From Acetivibrio saccincola (GTDB lineage Bacteria > Bacillota > Clostridia > Acetivibrionales > Acetivibrionaceae), in NCBI RefSeq assembly GCF_002844395.1, contig NZ_CP025197.1, forward strand, positions 1,488,001-1,552,000: a DNA stretch of 64,000 bases, given 5' to 3'. The notes under the pieces were generated by a model. It made no database searches. It was not told the DNA's origin and saw nothing but the letters and a program-made list of their open reading frames with translations. Position 1 is the stretch's first letter. The number at the start of each line of letters is the position of its first letter. Position numbers and translations under genes: made by a program. Below, one piece after another: positions 57,885 through 64,000 of this stretch.

Positions 57885-58300
57885 TCTTTACAAAAATATA
57901 TAGTGCATGCAATGCATTTAGCACTTTAAAAGGAATATTTCTAAACACAGCATATTCCCATATACAAAACCTCTTTGTTGATACAAAGGAGCTTTGTATA
58001 TTATTCAATCTTTATTTTAGCTTTTGATAAAAGCAGATATGATTAGTCTTTTGGTATTCCATACCGTGCCAGGCTGCCGTTTTTATATCTATTATCACTT
58101 GTAACTTCTTTGGTTATCCATGAAGGGGGGATGTAGTTGTTTTCTTTGTTTCATTTTATCTTTCCTCCATTGTTTTGTTATTTAAATTGTATCATTTATA
58201 TGTAATTTTGGGAATCTATTATGTAACTTAGCAATAAAAAATAATTTTTAGAAGATGTACTTAAAAAGATGTATTTTAAAAAATGTATAAAATTTTTATA
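57885..58300. other. Non-coding stretch with a trace of B sequence
   Basis: TTTAGCACTTTAAAAGGAAT near 57918 matches the 3' end of the B genes (TTAGGCACTTTAAAAGGAAT), a possible short fossil of the array. Otherwise A+T-rich. A short minus-strand frame is listed separately. Confidence 0.35.
58095..58154 (-). CDS. Possible 19-residue peptide
   Basis: On the minus strand GGAGGAAAGATAAAATG gives a textbook ribosome binding site before a frame reading MKQRKQLHPPFMDNQRSYK. A neighbouring frame (NYIPPSWITKEVTSDNRYKN, ending ARYGIPKD) also looks coding, so this may be a frameshifted remnant rather than a peptide gene. Confidence 0.25.
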   Translation of the reverse strand: MKQRKQLHPPFMDNQRSYK

Positions 58301-58308
58301 AACATTTA

Positions 58309-58338
58309 TTGACAAGGAGGTATATTTAGTCATATAAC
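58309..58338 (+). promoter_or_regulatory. Promoter of the sulfur-amino-acid lyase pseudogene
   Basis: TTGACA (58309-58314), an 18-bp spacer and TATAAC (58333-58338) make a near-consensus promoter. Transcription would begin around 58345, at the 5' arm of a long inverted repeat. Confidence 0.55.
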
Positions 58339-58346
58339 ATAAAACA

Positions 58347-58481
58347 TATTGGAATACTTGGTTAACGATAGTGATAATTATAAGAAGAACTATTGAGATT
58401 ATAAAGGCTAGTAAAGCTCGTGTGCCGGACTATCAAAGCTTTTGAAGAAAGAACTAATAAGAAAATAAAGGTATTCCAATA
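58347..58481 (+). ncRNA. Structured leader closed by an 11-bp perfect stem
   Basis: TATTGGAATAC (58347-58357) pairs perfectly with GTATTCCAATA (58471-58481). The enclosed 113 bases contain a smaller pair AAAGCT/AGCTTT (about 58412-58442). The closing stem ends 7 bases before the AAAGG of the following gene. Neither the S-box nor the T-box consensus is present. It may be a riboswitch-like or attenuator leader of an unknown class. Confidence 0.4.
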
Positions 58482-58494
58482 AAACAAAGAAAGG

Positions 58495-59399
58495 ATGATG
58501 AAAATTGGGAATGTATTCAAACACAGTATAAGTACAAAGGTGGTTCATGGTTCTAAATACTACGACCCACAAACGGGAGCTGTAAGCTTCCCTATATATC
58601 AAAGTGCTACTTTCAGGCATCCGGGTTTATATCAGACTACCGGTTATGATTACTCACGCTTGCAAAATCCTACAAGAGAAGAACTTGAAAATACAATTGC
58701 AAATATTGAAAACGGTAAATTCGGGTTTGCTTTTTCCAGTGGAATGGCGGCAATATCAACTATACTTTCCCTTTTCTCACCGGGAGATCACATTATTGTT
58801 TCTGATGACTTCTATGGAGGTACATACAGGCTGTTTGAGGAAATATACAAAAAATACGGTATGGAATTTTCCTATGTTGATACCAGCAAGATTCAAGATA
58901 TAGAAAAGGCAGTGAAAAATAACAGTAAAGGGTTTTTTATTGAAACCCCTTCAAACCCCATGATGAAAGTGACTGATTTAAAGAAAGTATCGGAATTTGC
59001 AAAAGACAGGGGAATGCTTTTAATTGTAGATAATACTTTTTTTCAAAGTGGCTTTGTACCAATAAAAATGTAACAAAGGTTTACTATGTAGGTTTGCCTG
59101 ACCATGAAGGATACAGAATCTCAAAATCCCAGGAATCTGGTTTTGGAGCCATGATTTCCTTTAACGTAAAAGAGGTGGAAATTGTTGAGAGGGTTTTGAG
59201 AAAGGTACGGCTGGTATTGTTTGCTGAGAGTCTTGGTGGAGTGGAAAGCCTGATTACATATCCTGTTGTCCAGACCCATTCTGCCATACCGGAGGAATTA
59301 CGGCAAAAAATAGGGGTTACTGACACCCTTTTGAGACTTTCTGTTGGAATTGAAGCGGCTGAAGATATAATTGCTGACCTTGAACAGGCATTGGAGTAG
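58495..59399 (+). pseudogene. Cystathionine gamma-synthase/methionine gamma-lyase, internal deletion
   Basis: The first 192 codons match this PLP enzyme family (YSRLQNPTREELENTIANIE, FAFSSGMAAISTILSLFSPG, FIETPSNPMMKVTDL, LIVDNTFF). At 59060 the sequence jumps, in another frame, to VTKVYYVGLPDHEGYRISKS and GFGAMISFNV to the normal C-terminus (LLRLSVGIEAAEDIIADLEQ). About 130-150 residues are missing, including the SATK segment with the PLP-binding lysine, so no activity is possible. An intact gene would make or degrade sulfur amino acids, as do its neighbours. Confidence 0.85.
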
Positions 59400-59615
59400 A
59401 GAGATGAACTTAGCTAAATAAGGTCTTAAATAATTTTTTTAACCATAAACATACAAAACATATAGGAATAATACGAAAAGTACAGTGTATATTGCCAATA
59501 GTAAAAAAATGAGTAAGCATATATAAAAATAATATATGAAAATAATATGTGAAATGAGGTGCCAATGTGGATTTTTATAGAGATATAAGATATCACCACA
59601 AGGATTTTAAAATTT
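59400..59615. other. Non-coding A+T-rich spacer
   Basis: No gene or structure seen between the lyase pseudogene and the cooS-like fragment. The next spacer, 59745-59943, likewise holds only A+T-rich DNA and the ribosome binding site of the GNAT gene. Confidence 0.4.
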
Positions 59616-59744
59616 GTAACTAGGGAAAGAATTGAAAAGTGGAAAGAAATGGACATTCTTCCTGTAGGAGCTTATCACGAAGTATTTGAGGCACTGCATA
59701 GAACCAGTACGGGAACGGACGGGGATTGGGAGAATGATATGTAA
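59616..59744 (+). pseudogene. Fragment of anaerobic CO dehydrogenase (CooS)
   Basis: A 42-codon piece reads EMDILPVGAYHEVFEALHRT followed by STGTDGDWEND. It matches the CooS block with the pattern L-I-P-x-G-I-D-H-E-I-x-E-x-M-H-R-T-S-M-G-x-D-x-D, which lies in the N-terminal third of the Ni-Fe-S CO dehydrogenase. Nothing of the cluster-binding cysteine regions is nearby. The fragment suggests an ancestor with the acetyl-CoA pathway or CO oxidation. Confidence 0.55.
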
Positions 59745-59943
59745 TATATTTACGTTACTAATTTTAAAAAAATTTAGTTTTCTTATAAAGAATAATGTAG
59801 TAAAATAGTTATATTAGCAAAAATCAGACCAAACAATTCACCAAGGGGTATTTGAAAAATATTTTTATATATTTAAAAATGTATTAGGGGAAAATATATT
59901 TAATCGGGGTTAGAAAAGTAACCTTGCAAGATTGGGGGGCATT

Positions 59944-60372
59944 ATGTCAATAAATATTCAAATTGTTGAAAGAAAAATAGAAGTTGGGGAGTATATTGAT
60001 TTAAGAAAAGCAGTGGGATGGAAGATTCTAGATATTGAATACATTGAAAAGGGTTTAAGTAATTCATTGTTTTGTGTTTGTGCACAAATGGAAAATGAAG
60101 TTATCGGAATGGCGAGGGTAATTGGTGATGGTAGCATTTGTTTTTATATACAGGATGTAATTGTAAAACCCCAATATCAAAGCTTGGGAGTTGGCAAGAT
60201 GTTAATGGAAAGTGTAATGTCATATATTTCAAAAAATGCTGCTGAAGGTGCAGGAATTGGACTAATGTCTACAAAAGGGAAAGAAGGGTTTTATGAGAAA
60301 TTTGGATTTTGGCGAAGGCCCAACGATAATTATGGACACGGAATGGTGCAATATTGGGAAAAAGAGAAGTAG
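59944..60372 (+). CDS. GNAT-family N-acetyltransferase
   Basis: 142 residues from ATG 59944 (GGGGGG 7 bases upstream; a TTG at 59932 is less likely). The acetyl-CoA binding motif lies in VIVKPQYQSLGVGKMLMESV (Q-x-x-G-x-G type), and the C-terminal end FYEKFGFWRRPNDNYGHGM is typical of the small GNAT subgroup. It moves an acetyl group to an amine; the substrate is unknown. Confidence 0.85.
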   Translation: MSINIQIVERKIEVGEYIDLRKAVGWKILDIEYIEKGLSNSLFCVCAQMENEVIGMARVIGDGSICFYIQDVIVKPQYQSLGVGKMLMESVMSYISKNAAEGAGIGLMSTKGKEGFYEKFGFWRRPNDNYGHGMVQYWEKEK

Positions 60373-60378
60373 TTTGTG

Positions 60379-60420
60379 GAATAGTTAAAATATAAGGATG
60401 AATAGTTAAAATATAAGGAT
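60379..60420 (+). repeat. Perfect 21-bp tandem duplication
   Basis: GAATAGTTAAAATATAAGGA plus T occurs twice in a row. It contains the AAGGAT used as ribosome binding site of ridA, so ridA has a doubled leader. Confidence 0.85.
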
Positions 60421-60431
60421 GGTGATTTTAA

Positions 60432-60812
60432 ATGAATATTGAAGTTATAAAGACAGATAATGCTCCTGAGGCAATAGGGCCGTATTCACAGGCAATTGCT
60501 GTGGGTTCATTTATTTACACATCAGGGCAAATTCCCATCCACCCAAAAACGGGGGAAGTGGTGGGAAATGAAATTCAGCAGCAGGCTGAGCAGGTGCTGG
60601 AGAATCTAAAAAATGTTCTTGAGGCAGCCGGCAGCGGTATGGACAAGGTGGTAAAGACCACTGTATTTATAAAGGATATGAACAGCTTCTCAAAAGTAAA
60701 TGAAGTGTATGCCAAGTATTTCAAAGAGCCTTATCCGGCAAGGTCATGTGTGGAAGTGTCAAAACTTCCTAAAGATGTACTGGTGGAAATTGAAGCTGTT
60801 GCGGTAAGATAG
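60432..60812 (+). CDS. ridA: RidA family imine/enamine deaminase
   Basis: A 126-residue protein of standard family length with [36 protein letters not shown], the Arg of [20 protein letters not shown] (conserved R-x-x-V/x-V-x-x-L-P) and the terminal EIEAVAV. RidA trimers hydrolyse reactive 2-aminoacrylate and related imines released by PLP enzymes. The next gene is a C-S lyase that makes such an intermediate, so the pairing is functional. AAGGATGGTGAT precedes the ATG. Confidence 0.93.
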   Translation: MNIEVIKTDNAPEAIGPYSQAIAVGSFIYTSGQIPIHPKTGEVVGNEIQQQAEQVLENLKNVLEAAGSGMDKVVKTTVFIKDMNSFSKVNEVYAKYFKEPYPARSCVEVSKLPKDVLVEIEAVAVR

Positions 60813-60859
60813 CTTAAGTAAGATTGAGAAGAGATGAGTATTAGAACAAGGAGGATTAT

Positions 60860-62038
60860 ATGAGAAATATATTTGACGAGGTTGTAGACAGGAAAAACAC
60901 CAACAGTATGAAGTGGGACTTTTGTAAAGAAGTATTTGGAAAGGCGGATATTCTTCCTATGTGGGTGGCTGATATGGATTTTCAGTCCCCGTCTGTTATA
61001 GTTGAGGCACTTGTGCAAAGAGCCCGCCACGGGGTATTTGGATATACCAAGGCGTCGGAGAACCTTTCGGCATCTTTGTCCGGGTGGATGAAAAAAAGAC
61101 ATAACTGGCAGATAGAAAAAGACTGGATTGTATATAGTCCAGGTATTGTTACTTCGATAAAAACTGCAATACTTGCATATACTAATCCAGGGGATAAGAT
61201 TTTGATACAAACACCTGTGTATCACCCTTTTTATTCTAGTATTAAGAATAATGAAAGGGAGCTTATTACAAATCCTCTTAAAAACAATAACGGATATTAT
61301 GAAATTGATTTTGAAGATCTTGAAAAAAAACTTGCTGAAAACAATGTGAAGGCAATGATTTTTTGCACCCCCCACAACCCCATTGGAAGGGTGTGGAGAG
61401 CTAATGAGCTTGAAGAGGTGTTAAGGCTTTGTAAAAAATATGATGTTTTTATTATTTCAGACGAAATACATTCAGATTTAGTGTTTAAAGGGTATAAGCA
61501 TATTCCCACCGGTTTGCGGGACGGGGATTTTAAAAACTATATTTCGTTGGTGTCACCTACAAAAACATTTAATATAGCGGGACTTTCCATATCTGCTGCA
61601 ATAATACCTGATGAAGGTCTCAGGGGAAAGTTTGTTTATGCTTTAAAAAAAACCGGTGCAGATATGCTGAATATTTTTGGCTTGACGGCGGCAGAAGCTG
61701 CTTATACATATTGCGAAGATTGGCTGGATGAATTACTTTTATATCTTGAGGGCAATTTAAATATGCTGGAGAAATTTTTTAAGGACAATATTCCTCAAAT
61801 AAGAGTAATAAGACCGGAGGCAACATACCTGGCATGGCTTGACTGCAATGAACTGCCAGTTCTGCCGGAGAAGCTTAATGACTTTTTTGTTAATGAAGCG
61901 GGTGTAGGGTTAAATGATGGTTTAATATTTGGTATAGAAGGTTCTGGATTTCAGAGATTAAATTTTGCTTGCCCTAAAGCAGTTTTATCAGAGGGTTTGG
62001 AGAAAATAAAGAAAGCAGTAGAAAAACTCGTCAATTGA
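60860..62038 (+). CDS. patB: MalY/PatB family cystathionine beta-lyase / aminotransferase
   Basis: The 392-residue fold-type I PLP enzyme has the MalY/PatB start (ILPMWVADMDFQSPSVIVEAL), the NPxGR block FCTPHNPIGRVW near 170, IISDEIHSDLV near 202 and the PLP lysine at about 235 (SPTKTFNIAGLS). It cleaves cystathionine or cysteine S-conjugates to thiol, pyruvate and ammonia through an aminoacrylate intermediate. RidA lies 47 bp upstream on the same strand. AAGGAGG precedes the ATG. Confidence 0.92.
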   Translation: MRNIFDEVVDRKNTNSMKWDFCKEVFGKADILPMWVADMDFQSPSVIVEALVQRARHGVFGYTKASENLSASLSGWMKKRHNWQIEKDWIVYSPGIVTSIKTAILAYTNPGDKILIQTPVYHPFYSSIKNNERELITNPLKNNNGYYEIDFEDLEKKLAENNVKAMIFCTPHNPIGRVWRANELEEVLRLCKKYDVFIISDEIHSDLVFKGYKHIPTGLRDGDFKNYISLVSPTKTFNIAGLSISAAIIPDEGLRGKFVYALKKTGADMLNIFGLTAAEAAYTYCEDWLDELLLYLEGNLNMLEKFFKDNIPQIRVIRPEATYLAWLDCNELPVLPEKLNDFFVNEAGVGLNDGLIFGIEGSGFQRLNFACPKAVLSEGLEKIKKAVEKLVN

Positions 62039-62172
62039 AAGAACTGTTAAGATTGGTTAATCTTTAATAAAAGCAAGAATTGCATGAAAATACAGAACTC
62101 TTAGGAAAAGTAAGAAAAGTTGGATAAACTATAAACAAGATAAAAATATTATAAAGCACAGGAGGATGTATA

Positions 62173-62682
62173 GTGTTAAATATCAGCTATATAGAGGGAG
62201 GTCGGGAATTACTTGAAGAAGTAAGACCTCTGTGGATAAAAAAAAGAAAGTATCATAAAGAAAAATCAACATATTTTCCTCATAAGTTTGCACAGATGAC
62301 ATTTGACGGGAGAACGGAGGAAATGCTTGAGAAGTCAGAAATAAGAGTTGTTATAGCAAAAGATAGGGAAAAAGATAAGTATGTTGGATTTTGTATATCC
62401 ACTATTGATGAAAAAAGACTTGGGATGATTGAGTCTATTTTTATTGAAGAGGAATACAGAAGAAACAGAATAGCTGAAAACCTCATGAATTTATCATTAA
62501 AATGGATGGATGAAAAAGGAGTAAAAAATAAAAGGCTTAATGTGGCAATAGGAAATGAAGAGGTTTTGAATTTTTATAAAAGGTTTAATTTTAAGCCGTT
62601 TCTAATTATTTTAGAACAAAAAAATGATGACAACCCTGCAAATGATAACTCTGCAAATGACAACCCTGAAAATAATTTATAA
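62173..62682 (+). CDS. GNAT-family N-acetyltransferase with Asn-rich tail
   Basis: 169 residues from GTG 62173 (AGGAGG at ideal distance). SIFIEEEYRRNRIAENLMNL holds the R/Q-x-x-x-x-A acetyl-CoA loop, and NFYKRFNFKPFLIILEQK the C-terminal strand. The last 18 residues (NDDNPANDNSANDNPENNL) are a low-complexity repeat coded by imperfect 12-bp DNA repeats. Substrate unknown. Confidence 0.82.
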   Translation: MLNISYIEGGRELLEEVRPLWIKKRKYHKEKSTYFPHKFAQMTFDGRTEEMLEKSEIRVVIAKDREKDKYVGFCISTIDEKRLGMIESIFIEEEYRRNRIAENLMNLSLKWMDEKGVKNKRLNVAIGNEEVLNFYKRFNFKPFLIILEQKNDDNPANDNSANDNPENNL

Positions 62683-62794
62683 TGTCGTATAATTACTTAT
62701 AACAATTTACTACTATTTATAAATATTTATGGTGCAAATATTTATAGTATAAATTTTGCAGTATAAATCCGCAATAAATATAAAAAATATTAGT

Positions 62795-63178
62795 ATGGAT
62801 TTATTAAATAAATTTGCTAAAGCGAATAAAAAATATTTTAAATATATAGTAATAGGGATGGTTACAGGTATTGCTAACGGACTTTTTGGTTCAGGAGGCG
62901 GCACATTGGCAGTACCTGCCATGGTATATTTGCTGGGAAGTGATGAGCATAAAGCTCATGCGACTGCTATTTCCATTATTCTGCCCCTTACAATTGTGAG
63001 CAGCTTTTTTTATATTAAAAATAATCTGGTGGACTGGACTTTGACCTATAAAGTGGTGACGGGAGGTATTGTAGGAGGATATATAGGAGCTAAACTTCTA
63101 AACATATGTCCTGCCGGGATCCTTAGAAAAATTTTTGCAATATTTATTATTGCTGCAGCAATCAGGATGATAATGTAG
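62795..63178 (+). CDS. Half-size TauE/SafE (TSUP) membrane protein 1
   Basis: From ATG 62795 the product has 127 residues and about four membrane segments. It opens with the TSUP motif GMVTGIANGLFGSGGGTLAV, followed by PAMVYLLGSDEHKAHATAIS and GGIVGGYIGAKLLNICP. Full TSUP exporters (sulfite, sulfonates or similar anions) have about 250 residues with two such halves. Here the halves are separate genes, the partner being 63308-63697. A TTG at 62756 would add 13 residues; neither start has a clear ribosome binding site. The stop lies just before a tandem repeat. Confidence 0.8.
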   Translation: MDLLNKFAKANKKYFKYIVIGMVTGIANGLFGSGGGTLAVPAMVYLLGSDEHKAHATAISIILPLTIVSSFFYIKNNLVDWTLTYKVVTGGIVGGYIGAKLLNICPAGILRKIFAIFIIAAAIRMIM

Positions 63179-63298
63179 AGATGATGTAGGAATGATGTAG
63201 AGACGATGTAGAGATGATGTAGAAATGATGTAGAAATGATGTAGAAACGATTTAGAAATGATACAGCAATTATATAGAAATGATATAGAAATGGGCAG
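63178..63298 (+). repeat. 11-bp tandem repeat between the TSUP genes
   Basis: About ten copies of GAAATGATGTA (variants GAGATGATGTA, GAAACGATTTA, GCAATTATATA and others) run head to tail from the stop codon of the first TSUP gene to the ribosome binding site of the second. The unit length is one helical turn and not a multiple of three. Confidence 0.9.
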
Positions 63299-63307
63299 GA
63301 GGAATTT

Positions 63308-63697
63308 ATGAAATTATTCTTAATAGGCATTGTGTCAGGAATAGTGAGTGGAATGGGGATAGGTGGCGGGGCTATACTAATACCAGCCCTTGTTATGTTT
63401 GTAAAGCCGCCCCAGCACATAGCCCAGAGTGTCAATTTACTATATTTTATACCTACTGCAATAGTTGCACTTATTATACACATAAAGAATAAAAAAATAG
63501 ATTTTAAAATTGCAGTGCCCATTATTATATTCGGGCTATTTGGGGCATATATAGGTTCGCAGATTGCAGTTAATTTGTCCGAGGATACTTTAAGAAAATG
63601 TTTTGGTGTTTTTTTATTTTTGATAGGCATTAACGAAATGATAAGAAAGGATGGGAAAAATAAAATAAAAAAAAATAAAGATAAAATTAAAAAATAA
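63308..63697 (+). CDS. Half-size TauE/SafE (TSUP) membrane protein 2
   Basis: 129 residues with four membrane segments and the TSUP opening GIVSGIVSGMGIGGGAILIP, then PPQHIAQSVNLLYFIPTAIV and FGLFGAYIGSQIAVNL. Lys-rich C-terminus. GGCAGGAGG precedes the ATG. It probably pairs with the first half to form one transporter of a small sulfur-containing or organic anion, which would suit the C-S lyase nearby; the substrate is inference. Confidence 0.82.
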   Translation: MKLFLIGIVSGIVSGMGIGGGAILIPALVMFVKPPQHIAQSVNLLYFIPTAIVALIIHIKNKKIDFKIAVPIIIFGLFGAYIGSQIAVNLSEDTLRKCFGVFLFLIGINEMIRKDGKNKIKKNKDKIKK

Positions 63698-63706
63698 TAT
63701 GGAAAC

Positions 63707-64000
63707 TTATAAATTTATATATTCCCAGCCTTTGTTTGTAATTTTACCTTTTCTATATGAATATGTGAATATATAATTTCCAGCCCCTAATTGCAATTCA
63801 TAAACCTGGATGCTGTGTTTAGACATAAGGTTAGAAATAATATTTATATAATAATTTACAAGAGTATTTGAAAAATCTCTATTTTTTACAAGCTCAAGTA
63901 AATTTGTTCTATCTGTTCTGGATTGATATAACAAAATATTATAGCATCCAACAATGCTTCTGCCAAACAGTCCGTCAAAATTAATCCTGATGTTATTATA
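63707..64000 (-). CDS. Partial hypothetical protein (5' end outside window)
   Basis: The minus-strand frame is open from the right edge to a stop at 63707-63709, giving 97 residues (INFDGLFGRSIVGCYNILLY...GKITNKGWEYINL). There is no membrane segment or known motif. It converges with the second TSUP gene, 9 bp apart. No start is chosen because the frame continues beyond the window. Confidence 0.55.
   Translation of the reverse strand, partial: YNNIRINFDGLFGRSIVGCYNILLYQSRTDRTNLLELVKNRDFSNTLVNYYINIISNLMSKHSIQVYELQLGAGNYIFTYSYRKGKITNKGWEYINL

Noticed and set aside
58347-58481. S-box (SAM) riboswitch or T-box leader
   Set aside because: The conserved core sequences of either class are not present by eye; only the long-range stem is supported.
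60731-61375. 214-codon minus-strand frame
   Set aside because: Opposite ridA and patB, both with clear family motifs; no start signal.
63046-63630. 194-codon minus-strand frame with repeated hydrophobic blocks
   Set aside because: Opposite the TSUP genes and the 11-bp repeat, which creates the repetitive residues; both plus-strand genes show TSUP motifs.

Overview
The window looks like an accessory region of a low-GC, anaerobic Firmicutes (Clostridia) chromosome. The A+T-rich coding, strong AGGAGG-type ribosome binding sites, ISLre2 and IS66 remnants, copper-amine-oxidase-N (CuAO) stalk proteins, Rpn nucleases and a carbon-monoxide-dehydrogenase remnant all fit a (possibly thermophilic, cellulolytic-type) clostridium. 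The species is inference; no rRNA or tRNA genes were seen.

Layout. (1) 0-19 kb is a defence and toxin island: a SymE-like toxin, an HNH nuclease, a RecQ-type helicase, a complete type I restriction-modification operon (hsdM, hsdS, a DUF5655/PD-(D/E)XK protein, hsdR), an XRE-ImmA/IrrE gene split by an amber codon with a PIN protein, a MazF/PemK-like pair, a second HNH nuclease and a free-methionine-sulfoxide reductase. (2) 19-27 kb is a graveyard: an Rpn C-terminal fragment, a 1.3-kb TGT...ACA transposon deletion derivative, RecG/AlbA-type and other gene remnants, an intact secreted CuAO-beta-lactamase-fold hydrolase, an IS66 remnant and a decayed relative of the big secreted protein of the array. 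(3) 26.9-56.0 kb is the main object: five tandem units of about 5.3-6.0 kb, the last truncated. Each unit holds A (secreted CuAO protein, 328 aa), B (secreted protein, about 980 aa, no recognised family), C (Rpn-family PD-(D/E)XK nuclease) and, in units 1-4, D (a decayed CuAO fragment). All five A genes and four C genes are open; B is intact only in unit 1. An ISLre2 element with a perfect 9-bp target duplication sits in unit 3. (4) 56.0-57.2 kb is a second deletion derivative of the TGT...ACA transposon, in the same orientation as the first, so the two copies bracket the array. (5) 57-64 kb is a more ordinary region with a broken PLP-dependent sulfur-amino-acid enzyme, a cooS remnant, two GNAT acetyltransferases, RidA, a PatB/MalY C-S lyase, two half-size TauE/TSUP proteins and a partial gene.

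How it may work. A and B are probably co-transcribed (20-bp gap, shared terminator) and exported. C has its own promoter overlapping a palindrome, and its own terminator. Each rpn has a strong internal Shine-Dalgarno and ATG that would yield a 92-112-aa C-terminal protein, the architecture described for intragenic Rpn antitoxins, and its 12-bp coding repeat differs in number in every copy (9, 10, 11, 13). The A 3' end and B 5' end exist in two sequence types flanked by nearly identical DNA, and B lesions are shared in patchwork fashion, so the array seems to recombine with itself. The A-B-rpn array is my best candidate for an undescribed system.
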